A program made the position numbers and the translations under genes. The notes beneath the pieces were generated by a model. The model had not been told where the DNA came from. It made no database searches and was given only the letters and a program-made list of their open reading frames with translations. A stretch of 64,000 nt of DNA, from assembly GCA_964035575.1 (NCBI GenBank), contig OZ037908.1, positions 248,001-312,000 of the forward strand, in the 5' to 3' direction. Positions 9,625-18,190 of the stretch are shown here, one piece after another (the stretch's first letter is position 1; each line of letters begins with the position of its first letter). This stretch comes from Rhynchopus sp. YZ270_cl-10. Its lineage: Eukaryota > Euglenozoa > Diplonemea > Diplonemida > Diplonemidae.

Positions 9625-12402
9625 TTAGTCCACGTCCATAGACATGGAACTGAGCTGAGTCCCAGACTGAGATAAGGCAGCTTGCTGCCTGCTAGCCTGG
9701 AGCTCGTCGCATATTTTTTGGCGGGATTGCTCCGCTTTTTTTCTGGCATCAAAAAACTTTTTAAACTCCGGAACGTCGGCGTGAAGCTCTCTATGGGTTT
9801 GGGATACCATAACAGCATTCGCCACTCGTTCAGAAGAAAGAGATGCCCTCCGTTTGTTAAGCACAGCCGAAAGGACTTTAAAATGCCTTTCAACTGTCGC
9901 TTCAGAGTGAGCAGACATGGACAAAGCCGCAACAAACCCATGCAGGATAGGCATCTTGCAAAAAATACCCCAACCATCCCAAAAGCCCTTAAACGTGTGA
10001 TTAGGTGACCTCCCCATCTTTAAAAATTCTCCCATTTCCTTGGTGACCTTGCCCGTCAAGTACTCTTCACTGCCATTCAAGCCCTTCCGGAGTGCGTGAG
10101 CCACCGCATACTGGATGACAAGTTGGCCATTTGTGCGCAGGGTGTCTTCATCTACGTCCGCGTGTTGTACCCTGGGGTCCAAAAACATCATCATCTTGAC
10201 CCCGTCGTACACCAAGTGCTTAGCACACCGCTCGTTCACCGCCACCCACATGCCAGCGGACTCATTTGGGAAATCGTACTTGTCACCTGCAGCGGTCAAT
10301 ACTTGTTCGTATGTGGTGAGGAGGGTTCGAACGGCTTCGGCGTAGGCGAACATCGGTGAGTTGTTTGCTTGCAAGACATCGCTCAAAGTGGTGATGGGCT
10401 CGCACACTACCAAGAAATAATCTGCAAAGTGCCAGAACGCCCCGTTGTTCTTGTCGCTCTCGGCCATGTAGGGACGGAGTTCCTTGAGCCTCAGGACAGA
10501 GTCGTACAAGGAATTCCATCTCACACTGGTGAAGCGTTTTACCCTTTTTGGCTTTGTAAACCCGGCGTCGCATTGGTTTGCTTCAAGGAGAACACGCCAA
10601 GTAGTGCCGGCCTTCTCGTATTTGCTGATCATGGTGGTCGCCGCTTCCTTGAACTCAGAGACAGAAGGGAAAGCCGTGAAATCCTTGAGAAGAAGCTGCA
10701 GGCCATGAACTGAACAACGGTACCGCAGTATCCCAGAGTTTTCCAGAAGGTTGAACACGGAGGTGATCATGTCTGCGATGTCAGGGACACTGGAATCACT
10801 CGAAACAGTTTCAGACTCAGACTCAGACTCAGACTCAAACTCAGCGTCCGCGTTCACGTTAGAGCCAGACTCGTTGATGATGTGCCACTGTGAATCCAAC
10901 GACCGTGTCTCTCTGATGGCGCGCTGGATGTTGGGGGCGTTGTCGGCCACGAGGCTGAAGACCCGAATTTCCTTGGTGAGGAGTGAGCGGACAATCTCCT
11001 CAATGTGCTTCTTCAAAGCAGGAGCAGAGGACCCCGCCTTCAGCTCGACACAATCGAGAAAGTAAGAGTTGTCACCGTCAGCAATGGCGAACCCGAGGAA
11101 GCTTCTTCGCATGACTGTAGCGCCGTCCATGAGTAGGGAGACGTCTTTGCCTCGCAACTTCTCATGGAGAGCCTCGCGAGTCAAAAAGGCCATGTTGTCG
11201 ATCTCCTGCGCGATCTGTGTTGGGAACATGTTCAAACCCTTAAGCTCATGACCATGTTCGAGAACCGTACGGAAGGGGCTTCCCGAATCTAACAGAGAGA
11301 ATGGCAAGCTGTATGCAGCGAACAAATACGCCAGCAGCTGCACAAACGTCTTGCACCCAAACCCGTAGGGAGAGGCTTGTGGTGCATGATGCGTTTGCGG
11401 CGTGCTGTTGTTTGCAGGGGGGGTCGCAAGAGACACAGGAGTCGCAGTCCCAGGTGTCGCAGGAACAGTCGCAGTGTTCGCAGTGTTCGCAGTGTTCGCA
11501 GGAGCAGGAGCAGCAGCAGCAGCAGCAGCAGCAGCTGCAGCAGCGTCCCACGCCTCTACGTGTTTCTTTTTGTGCCGCAACATGAGGCTGGAGATGTTCT
11601 TATTCCCAGTGCCCCCATTCTTGTCGTCGGCACTCGTGCGTGTGAACTTTCCCCCCTTCAGTCCGATCGAGCAGTTCTCGACTTTGCACTTTGCTTCCAT
11701 CAGCTTCGTGCCAGACCACGACACGTCAAACCACCGCTTTATGACGTGCGGGAAGTTGTACGGGGTGTCTCGCCCCAGTGGCGACTCCGGCTCCTCCTCC
11801 TCCTCCTCGCCGTCCGTTCGTTGGGGAGTGTCGGCTCTCGGCATCTGCGACAGAGCCAACGCCTCCGCATTAGCATTGGCAACGTCGACGGACGCGGCGG
11901 GCTGCTGTACGGGATGATCAGTCAAGTCCTCGTCCTCCTCGTCGTCTTCGTCGAAGTTGAGGATTCCCACTGGCGACGCCTCGTTCTTTGCCGTTGCCTC
12001 GTTCTTTGTCGTTGCCCTTTTGCCCTGTGTCTCCGCCTTGCGCTTCTTCTGACGCAGCTTCAGTGAAACGCACGGTTCTCGCACGAACAACCTCCTCGTT
12101 GTGCCATCCCCCGGATCCATCGGAAGCTTCCCGGTCACGTGCGTCGGGTCGTCTCCGTCGTCGAAGTGCGTGTAGGCGACCGTCATCACGGCATCAAGGG
12201 AGCGCCCTATCACGTAGCCTTCCCACTGCGCCAACACCACCTGGTCGTCAGCCTGCTTCTCCAGCCACTCGTGCACGACCCAGTCGCCGATATGCAAATC
12301 TTTGCGCTCCACTGGCTTCTTCTTCTTCTTGTTCCAGTCTGAGCCGGGGCACTCCAGTCCGGTGACGTTGCACTGTGTCTTACAGCACTTGCACAACGGC
12401 AT
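9625..12402 (-). CDS. hAT transposase 1
   Basis: A 925-residue protein from the ATG at 12402 (MPLCKCC). The frame extends 59 codons further upstream, but that stretch is Asn-rich and hydrophobic, and the start chosen matches the Cys-rich start of the second hAT. Features in order: Cys cluster 4-18; a module containing GDWVVHEW at 39-46, possibly Tudor/Agenet-like; acidic stretches 151-160 and 199-206; a BED-type finger (C239, C244, H277, H281); poly-Ala 287-298; and the hAT catalytic core with candidate acidic residues D426 (MDGA), D487 (ADNA) and E838 (ATVERHF), CxxH at 563-566 and the RW pair at 628-629. The C-terminal AHSEATVERHF block is the hAT dimerisation region. It would cut and rejoin the element at its TIRs in the nucleus. 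Confidence 0.93.
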   Translation of the reverse strand: MPLCKCCKTQCNVTGLECPGSDWNKKKKKPVERKDLHIGDWVVHEWLEKQADDQVVLAQWEGYVIGRSLDAVMTVAYTHFDDGDDPTHVTGKLPMDPGDGTTRRLFVREPCVSLKLRQKKRKAETQGKRATTKNEATAKNEASPVGILNFDEDDEEDEDLTDHPVQQPAASVDVANANAEALALSQMPRADTPQRTDGEEEEEEPESPLGRDTPYNFPHVIKRWFDVSWSGTKLMEAKCKVENCSIGLKGGKFTRTSADDKNGGTGNKNISSLMLRHKKKHVEAWDAAAAAAAAAAAAPAPANTANTANTATVPATPGTATPVSLATPPANNSTPQTHHAPQASPYGFGCKTFVQLLAYLFAAYSLPFSLLDSGSPFRTVLEHGHELKGLNMFPTQIAQEIDNMAFLTREALHEKLRGKDVSLLMDGATVMRRSFLGFAIADGDNSYFLDCVELKAGSSAPALKKHIEEIVRSLLTKEIRVFSLVADNAPNIQRAIRETRSLDSQWHIINESGSNVNADAEFESESESESETVSSDSSVPDIADMITSVFNLLENSGILRYRCSVHGLQLLLKDFTAFPSVSEFKEAATTMISKYEKAGTTWRVLLEANQCDAGFTKPKRVKRFTSVRWNSLYDSVLRLKELRPYMAESDKNNGAFWHFADYFLVVCEPITTLSDVLQANNSPMFAYAEAVRTLLTTYEQVLTAAGDKYDFPNESAGMWVAVNERCAKHLVYDGVKMMMFLDPRVQHADVDEDTLRTNGQLVIQYAVAHALRKGLNGSEEYLTGKVTKEMGEFLKMGRSPNHTFKGFWDGWGIFCKMPILHGFVAALSMSAHSEATVERHFKVLSAVLNKRRASLSSERVANAVMVSQTHRELHADVPEFKKFFDARKKAEQSRQKICDELQASRQQAALSQSGTQLSSMSMDVD

Positions 12403-12569
12403 GTTCGTTTTGTTTTTGTTGTTGTTGTTGTTGTTGTTTTTCAATGTTGAAATCTCCTGTATGGAATTTAAACAAAGGGGAAAACAGTGGAGAAAACAGC
12501 GGAGAAAAAAAAGAAGGCGAAGATAATTGGCAAACCTTTTATCTTGCAACATCCTTATGACACCACAAA
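12403..12569 (-). other. 5' leader of hAT transposase 1
   Basis: The leader holds a (GTT)n run that would read as poly-Asn if translated, and an A/G-rich stretch. No clear promoter motif is visible. Confidence 0.4.
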
Positions 12570-12900
12570 GTGCATCCATACGAAAAAAGGAAGGGGTTCA
12601 GAGTGCATTCATAGAACAACAGCAAGGTTCAGAGTGCATTCATAGAAAAAACTCAAGGTTCAGAGTGCATCCTTACGAAAAAAGGAAGGGGTTCAGAGTG
12701 CATCCCTAGAACAACAGCAAGGTTCAGAGTGCATTCATAGGAAAAACTCAAGGTTCAAAGTGCATCCTTACAAAAAAAGGGAGGGGTTCAGAGTGCATCC
12801 CTAGAACAACAGCAAGGTTCAGAGTGCATTCATAGAAAAAACTCAAGGTTTAAAGTGCATCCTTACAAAAAAAGGAAGGGGTTCAGAGTGCATTCATAGG
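12570..12900. repeat. Three-part ~96-bp repeat inside hAT 1, homologous to the 31-bp satellite
   Basis: Roughly ten subunits of 31-33 bp each contain GGTTCAGAGTGCAT. Three subunit types alternate (ending in CATAG, CATAGAAAAAACTC and CCTTACGAAAAAAGG), giving a ~96-bp higher-order period. The core GGTTCAGAGTGCATCC is the reverse complement of the core of the 31-bp satellite found at 1-1490, 28356-29970, 46451-46760 and 63261-64000. The array lies upstream of the transposase start. Confidence 0.9.
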
Positions 12901-13225
12901 AAATAGGAAAAAGTGAAATTTCGCAAAGACAAAATTTTTCAAAAAAAAATTGAAATTGCGGAATTCGGTTTTCCCTTACGATCCTTATTTTTTTTTTTTT
13001 GGCCCTTTTTTCCTAGTTCTGGCCCTATCTTTCAAATAAAGCCAGAATTTTCAACTTTTGAGCCTTTTTAAGGCATTTCCCCGCGTTTTTCTGCAAAAAA
13101 AGATCAAAAGAACTCAATTTGCCTTTGCGAAAAAAAAAAATTTTTTTTTGAATTTTTTTTTTCGACAACTACTTTCTGCGGTACTGTCAGTACGTAAGGT
13201 ATGACCAAAATAGCCGTATTTTGGC
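12901..13225. other. hAT 1 internal non-coding spacer
   Basis: AT-rich spacer with two A-tract/T-tract blocks and no credible frame, RNA or repeat that I can support. Confidence 0.4.
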
Positions 13226-13622
13226 TGAAAATTCGACTTGAAAATTTTTTTCATAATTTGCCCAATCTGAGGTTTTCATTGGATTCATCGGGCAATTTTA
13301 TGAGGTACCACGCCTGATTTTGGGCAAAAAAAAAATTTTTTTTTTAGTCAAAAATCGCCTTGTATAACCACTGTATTGGTGTGCGCTTGTACACAGAAGT
13401 GTGTTTTGTGTAACCACAGATGGTCAAAACACCCGATTTTTGCGTTTTTTTGCATTTTTTGGTGCCCAAAAACCCAGGTCAGGGGTCGAAATTTTCTCGA
13501 AAAAAAAATTTTTTTTTTTGAGATTTTTCGATTTTTCGACAAGTCGCTGGCCCATACAAAATGTACAGGGTACACACAAAATGACCATACAATAAATTCT
13601 AGATGCTCAAAACATTAAAATT
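13226..13622. repeat. Dispersed non-coding block inside hAT 1
   Basis: The order of motifs is CATAATTTGCCCAATCTGAG, TTTTCATTGGATTC, TTTATGAGGTACCAC, an A9T10 tract, CGCCTTGTATAACCACTGTA, TGTGTTTTGTGTAACCAC, a second A/T tract, and TGGCCCATACAAA near a closing GATGCTCAAAACAT. The same order recurs at 27240-27610 (opposite strand), partly at 26640-26930, at 30034-30135, and in the right inverted arm. It is a shared mobile or exchanged module; no protein is supported. Confidence 0.85.
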
Positions 13623-13624
13623 CT

Positions 13625-13844
13625 TGCTTTATTTGCATGCCCGGTGCCCGCGGGTCCCAAAAAAAAATTTTTTTTTTGGGTGAAAAAATTTTGTGATGTC
13701 GAAAAAAAAAAATTTTTTTTTTTTCGACAAGACACAGTCGACAGTCGACAAAGACACACTGTGTCTTCGACAAAAGACACAGTGTGTCTTTGTGTCTTTC
13801 GACAGTGTCTAGACACAAAGACACACTGTCGACTTAGAGCCTTG
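13625..13844. repeat. Right subterminal inverted motifs and TIR of hAT 1
   Basis: Short palindromes built from GTCGAC, GACACAGTGTGTC and AGACACAAAGACACAC lead into the 22-bp TIR. They probably serve as transposase-binding repeats. Confidence 0.75.
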
Positions 13845-13851
13845 CTTAGTA
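13845..13851. repeat. Target-site duplication of hAT 1, right copy
   Basis: CTTAGTA follows the right terminal inverted repeat, matching 8870-8876. Confidence 0.88.
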
Positions 13852-14678
13852 GCAGTTGCCACCATCTCTTTATTACCACAAAACCGAATGTTGTCAATCC
13901 AACAATGCACAATAACCCCCGGTGGAACAAATTTAGGTAAAACAAAAAGTGGATCCCCCGCTGCTGCTGCAGCCATTGTGTGCATTATTTCGGGAGCGCA
14001 CGAATGACCCATGGGCAACCTTAATAACTCAAACCAAGATCCATCATCACATAAAAATCTAAACAAATATCTGGACTCTACAGGAATTTCTACCTGGTAA
14101 AAACCCGTTTTAAAGTCCCTTGCACTAGCACACTCCTCACGTACTGCCTCCAAATACGCAGAAATGTGTTGCAAGGGAACATCCGCAACATACCCTCTCT
14201 CATTAAGCAAATCATTGGCCTCTTTAGACCACAAAATAAAACGTTGCCTTTTACCGGAAGGCTTTTCTTCCATAACAGTAAAAGGTATATTAAGAAGGGG
14301 TCCCGCCCCCGATGCATGACTTGCAACATTGTTCTTAACCAGAAGGTCTGCATGTTCACGAGTAAAAACACTATCTTTTTTGTTCACAACACTCCTATTC
14401 TTATCTATCTCAGGAAAAAAGGCGCAATTCCACACATAATCAAAACGTTTTCTTTTTTCAACAGACAAACGAGAACGCAGCTTCTTCACATTTAAAGGTT
14501 CAATACTAGGCGCCACATGTAGAGGAGCCGCCCGATCCTCAACAGTAACAGGAAGTTTGCTTGTATGAGCCCTTCTCGACACACTGTACTTATGCTTTTT
14601 GTTCGAAGACCCAGATTGTGGAAAAGATAAAAATGAATCATATGAGAAACAACAGCTATCCCACCCTTTCATAACCAT
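13845..14678 (-). pseudogene. Reverse transcriptase part of the retroelement, upstream of the hAT insertion
   Basis: This is the N-terminal and palm part of a DIRS-type reverse transcriptase. It begins at the ATG overlapping the end of the recombinase frame. Recognisable blocks include ASARDFKTGFYQVEI (palm), FELLRLPMGHSCAPEIMH and HCWIDNIRF (catalytic loop region). The coding region is interrupted at 13845 by the hAT element; the rest of the RT and the RNase H lie beyond it at 7943-8876. It is treated here as a fossil element part. Confidence 0.8.
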
Positions 14679-15625
14679 TTTGTTACCTTCCCCGTTCCTA
14701 AAGCTCGTGCAAGAGCGATTGAATCTCCCCCATAACGAATTGTCATTTGTGATAATCCTCCTTCCACTGCGTGTTTCGCCAACCGCGACACCAGAACCGG
14801 ATCCAACTCGTTCGTTTCGTCTGCCAAAATCGCCAAAAGAAACGTTACCGCCCCACGCTTCACGCTGTGCGCAGTGTACGGGGTCAACTCCTTTGCCCAG
14901 CGCCTGTCCAGCTTTTGCGTATCCATACTGGTCAACATGGAGAAGGGGCGGAGGCGACGAAACAATAGTGCGATCTGGTCCACCAATCTTCCCTTCAACA
15001 CCACCATCCTGCTTGCTGTGAACGGGTCCGCACGTCGTCCCTTCGGCGTCACCGACCAATCTACGATCACTTCGTCCGACGTCACCACCAAGAACTGCTC
15101 CGACCGCAGCAACTGCACCTCGCTCCACCTGCTCGCAGACTTCCACGCAATCAGGGCGCACAGCTGCACATCCGGAGCCTGCCACGTCGCCCATTGCAAC
15201 AACACTTCTCGCGGTATCGGCTCTGCCTGACGTATAGGTATTGCGGCTCCATCTGCTCGTAGCGCGGCTCCCAAACTCAACAGAGGTTGGTTCGGCAAAC
15301 CCAGATGACGAAACGTTCCGGAGAGGCTTTTGCAGTATCCCAACTGCCCTTGAGGGGACGTTGACGTCGCCAGAACAAAAAGAGAAGCGGTGTCGGCGTC
15401 GAGCTCCATCCTGTTTGCCCGAGACCAAGACACCAGACGGTCCCACAGGTATCTTCTCTGCCGTGACGTCGAAGACGCCCACATGGATGCCACCACCCTG
15501 CGCAAACGTCCTGTGGCCACCTCGGCGCTGACGCGCGATTCCTGCGCCCTCGTGACAACCCGCGAACGTTCCAGGTCTGATACGTGCTCCAATACCGTTC
15601 GGCCAAAAAGAGTAGGGGGACACAC
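14669..15625 (-). CDS. Tyrosine recombinase of the retroelement
   Basis: A 318-residue frame with the layout of a tyrosine recombinase/integrase: an N-terminal helical region, then SASRWSEVQLL (candidate catalytic Arg), TAHSVKRGAV (His-x-x-Lys-Arg box), LAKHA (second His) and TIRYGG (candidate catalytic Tyr). In the family this enzyme joins a circular DNA intermediate to the target by strand exchange, which leaves no target duplication, matching the junctions seen here. It lies between ORF1 and RT. Its stop overlaps the RT start region through an ATGA, hinting at coupled translation. The assignment rests on motif order only. Confidence 0.75.
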   Translation of the reverse strand: MCPPTLFGRTVLEHVSDLERSRVVTRAQESRVSAEVATGRLRRVVASMWASSTSRQRRYLWDRLVSWSRANRMELDADTASLFVLATSTSPQGQLGYCKSLSGTFRHLGLPNQPLLSLGAALRADGAAIPIRQAEPIPREVLLQWATWQAPDVQLCALIAWKSASRWSEVQLLRSEQFLVVTSDEVIVDWSVTPKGRRADPFTASRMVVLKGRLVDQIALLFRRLRPFSMLTSMDTQKLDRRWAKELTPYTAHSVKRGAVTFLLAILADETNELDPVLVSRLAKHAVEGGLSQMTIRYGGDSIALARALGTGKVTKWL

Positions 15626-15754
15626 ATCGTGGAGGAGAGAAGATGAGGGGAGGTGGGCGGGAGAAGAAATGAAAGGGAGTTGTGGATGTTGTGGACGCGT
15701 GACGCATTGGCGTCTTGGGGGGCAGACTATTCCGTATGCCCGCCGGGGGGGCAG

Positions 15755-16804
15755 TCAGTATCCCTTGCCGGCGGAACCGTTTCCCGGCCCCTGCTTCCCC
15801 CCTTTGTGACCCTTGCCCCCTTTGTTCTGCCCCGACGAAGAATGACCAAATGAAGTAGGAGCGGATGTAGAAGTAGAATGCGAATATCCCCGACCCCGTG
15901 CTGGAGCGCGCACAACACCTGCAGCCACTCGCGTTACCACATGCGCCCCCACGTCCTTCTCCGCCATACGTCCTTCAATCGCACGACGAGGTTTTCCATT
16001 ATGGACATACTCGAATTGAAGGAGCAGTCTGGTAAAGAGATGATTTCCTAAATCTGCATGGGGGGACTGCGCCCATTCCAGGAACCAACCCGCCGCGTGC
16101 ACCCACAGCCGCACCGCCTCGAAGGCGTCCTTCAGCTGCGGCCCCCCCGACAAGTGGGTGAGCCCCGACAACAGGCGGGACTCCAGTTGCGCCAGGAGAA
16201 GTTCGGGTGACTGCGCGATCTGTTGTCCCCACTCACGTACATCCGCAGCACTCGCAGGGTGCTTCACCGACGGCCACGCAGAAGAAGGCAACTCCGGACG
16301 CGGCGACGAAGGCAACTCACTCTCACGCAAACGCTGAACCTCCTGCTGCGCAGACGCCAACTCAGCACGCACCCCCGCCAGCTCGGCACCGGCCTTTTCA
16401 GTCTGATGAACGACAGCAGAGATGATTCGACTATACGTCCAACCAATCGCCGGCAACGGCACCTGCTCGTCCGCACCAAGATGTGGCACTGTGCCCACGA
16501 CATAGTTGTACGTCGATGAGCGCAGTACCACATAGGAGTTGTCAGGGGCGCGCGACAGCATCCCGGCGTACGTCGCCTGCGCCGCCTCTCCGTCTCGGGC
16601 GCAGGTGTACGCCACGACACTGCCGACAAGGCGCGACGTCTGGTCGCCCAGCTGCCACCGCGCCATCATCTTTGGGGCCGGGAGCCCCTCCCCAGCCGTG
16701 GCGGAGGGGGTCTCCTGCCTCGCAGCCTCCACCTCCATGCGGCTCTTCGACCGCTGCCTCTGCTCGTCTCCCGACTGGGATGTCGGAGATCCGTAACAGG
16801 ACAT
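15755..16804 (-). CDS. ORF1, Gag-like protein of the tyrosine-recombinase retroelement
   Basis: A 349-residue frame starts with MSCYGSPTSQ just inside the 5' end of the element. It has a charged N-terminus, a central region with a probable helical stretch (GAELAGVRAELASAQQEVQR), and a Gly/Lys/His-rich C-terminus (KGGKGHKGGKQGPGNG) of the kind that binds nucleic acid. No zinc knuckle is seen. Its position upstream of the recombinase and RT, and its basic tail, suggest a structural Gag-like role; no family match can be claimed by eye. It is followed by the recombinase frame about 130 bp downstream. A 220-bp A/T-rich leader (16805-17024) lies upstream. Confidence 0.6.
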   Translation of the reverse strand: MSCYGSPTSQSGDEQRQRSKSRMEVEAARQETPSATAGEGLPAPKMMARWQLGDQTSRLVGSVVAYTCARDGEAAQATYAGMLSRAPDNSYVVLRSSTYNYVVGTVPHLGADEQVPLPAIGWTYSRIISAVVHQTEKAGAELAGVRAELASAQQEVQRLRESELPSSPRPELPSSAWPSVKHPASAADVREWGQQIAQSPELLLAQLESRLLSGLTHLSGGPQLKDAFEAVRLWVHAAGWFLEWAQSPHADLGNHLFTRLLLQFEYVHNGKPRRAIEGRMAEKDVGAHVVTRVAAGVVRAPARGRGYSHSTSTSAPTSFGHSSSGQNKGGKGHKGGKQGPGNGSAGKGY

Positions 16805-17024
16805 TTTGATTTTTTTTTTTTTTTTTTTTTTGGAAAAAGAAAATCAAGTATAAAAAAAAATCAAAAACAATAAAATGAATGAAAAGGATTTCAAGAAAGC
16901 AAGGAAAAACTTAAAGCAAATGGCCTGTAAGAGGAGATGCAGTGTTTTATAGCTTAAATAGTTTAACTATGAATAAAAAGGGGGTGAGGTGGAGCTCTGA
17001 TAATATTCCCTCAGTAAACTGTTA

Positions 17025-17870
17025 AAAACAGCGCGTTCAAAAGCGTCCGCTTTGTGCGTCAGAGAACAGCGCGTTCAAAAGCGTCCGTTTTGTGCGTCAG
17101 AGAACAGCGCGTTCAAAAGCGTCCGTTTTGTGCGTTCGAAAACAGCGCGTTCAAAAGCGTCCGTTTTGTGCGTCAGAGAACAGCGCGTTCAAAAGCGTCC
17201 GTTTTGTGCGTTCGAAAACAGCGCGTTCAAAAGCGTCCGTTTTGCGCGTCAGAAAACAGCGCGTTCAAAAGCGTCCGTTTTGTGCGTCAGAAAACAGCGC
17301 GTTCAAAAGCGTCCGTTTTGTGCGTCATAAAACAGCGCGTTAAAAAGCGTCCGTTTTGCGCGACAGAAAACAGCGCGTTCAAAAGCGTCCGCTTTGTGCG
17401 TCAGAGAACAGCGCGTTCAAAAGCGTCCGTTTTGTGCGTCATAAAACAGCGCGTTCAAAAGCGTCCGTTTTGTGCGTCAGAAAACAGCGCGTTCAAAAGC
17501 GTCCGTTTTGTGCGTCAGAAAACAGCGCGTTCAAAAGCGTCCGTTTTGCGCGTTCGAAAACAGCGCGTTCAAAAGCGTCCGTTTTGCGCGTTCGAAAACA
17601 GCGCGTTCAAAAGCGTCCGTTTTGTGCGTCATAAAACAGCGCGTTCAAAAGCGTCCGTTTTGTGCGTCAGAAAACAGCGCGTTCAAAAGCGTCCGCTTTG
17701 TGCGTCATAAAACAGCGCGTTCAAAAGCGTCCGCTTTGTGCGTCGGAAAACAGCGCGTTCAAAAGCGTCCGTTTTGCGCGACACAAAACAGCGCGTTCAA
17801 AAGCGTCCGCTTTGCGCGTCAGAAAACAGCGCGTTCAAAAGCGTCCGTTTTGTGCGTCATAACACAGCGC
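17025..17870. repeat. 38-bp satellite array, resumed (22.3 units)
   Basis: The array restarts with exactly the 19 bases missing from the interrupted unit at 7855 and runs 22 full units plus 10 bases, again without net indels. It carries the same site variants as the main array, including the rare TTAAAAAG unit near 17340 also seen at 3650, 3915 and 4561. It ends at the left end of hAT 2. Confidence 0.97.
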
Positions 17871-17982
17871 ATGGCTCTAAGTCGGTAGCTGTCGACTCTG
17901 GAGTCGACTTTGTCGACCCTACCGTCAAAACAGTCGACAAGTCGACCTACCGTCGGTCGACCACCTACCGTCTACCGTCAAA
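17870..17982. repeat. Left terminus and GTCGAC subterminal motifs of hAT 2
   Basis: CTCTAAGTCGG is followed by at least six GTCGAC or GTCGACC motifs and by repeated CTACCGTC. The arrangement mirrors hAT 1 although the spacer sequence differs. Confidence 0.75.
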
Positions 17983-17992
17983 AAAAAAATTT

Positions 17993-18012
17993 CCTAAACA
18001 CTGGTGTTTAGG
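17993..18012. repeat. Variable-stem palindrome, copy in hAT 2
   Basis: CCTAAACAC and GTGTTTAGG form a 9-bp perfect stem with a 2-nt loop, followed by GTTTTTACTGTTGC. The same context with different but still paired stems occurs at 27617-27637 and 30010-30033. Confidence 0.85.
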
Positions 18013-18039
18013 TTTTTACTGTTGCTCTCTCCCCAACCC

Positions 18040-18190
18040 TGTAACCCCCTCCCCCCAGCAAGGCTACCAACGCGACTACAAATTTGGGTGTCTTTTGGGT
18101 GTCTTTTGAGTGTCTTTTGAGTGTCTTTTGGGTGTCTTTTGGGTGTCTTTTTGGGTGCACCCAAAAGACACCCAAAAGACACCCAAAAAT
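18040..18190. repeat. 11-bp GGGTGTCTTTT repeats and long hairpin
   Basis: About six GGGTGTCTTTT-type repeats (18086-18152) run into their own inverse (CACCCAAAAGACACCC), centred on GGGTGCACCC at 18153-18162, so the single strand can fold into a hairpin with arms of about 27 nt. The preceding AAGGCTACCAA and GCGACTA match part of the 228-bp satellite unit. Confidence 0.85.

Larger units (their letters stand above)
8877..13844 (-). mobile_element. hAT transposon 1, complete, nested in the retroelement
   Basis: The 4968-bp element has perfect 22-bp terminal inverted repeats (8877-8898 and 13823-13844, beginning CAAGGCTCTAAGTCGACAG). It is flanked by the 7-bp direct repeat CTTAGTA (8870-8876 and 13845-13851). 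hAT elements normally duplicate 8 bp, so a 7-bp duplication, or an 8-bp one with one changed base, is slightly unusual. It carries one intact transposase frame. The subterminal regions are rich in GTCGAC and TGTCG motifs and hold several internal repeat families. Ends and open frame together suggest a recent and possibly still autonomous copy. Confidence 0.93.
7856..17024 (-). mobile_element. Tyrosine-recombinase retroelement (DIRS/VIPER-like), interrupted by a hAT insertion
   Basis: The element lies inside a single 38-bp satellite unit: 19 bases of the unit precede it and the other 19 follow it, with no target duplication, as expected of recombinase-mediated insertion. Parts in order on the minus strand are a Gag-like ORF1, a tyrosine recombinase, a reverse transcriptase and an RNase H. 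Recombinase before RT is the order reported for VIPER elements of trypanosomes and differs from canonical DIRS and Ngaro, where it follows RNase H. I found no clear inverted or split direct terminal repeats. One large break is visible, the 4.97-kb hAT inserted in the RT-RNase H region; otherwise it looks well preserved, so it is probably young. Confidence 0.85.

Noticed and set aside
13809-15707. A single 632-codon protein
   Set aside because: The first half is the recombinase gene read in another frame; only the part from about 14678 onwards is RT.
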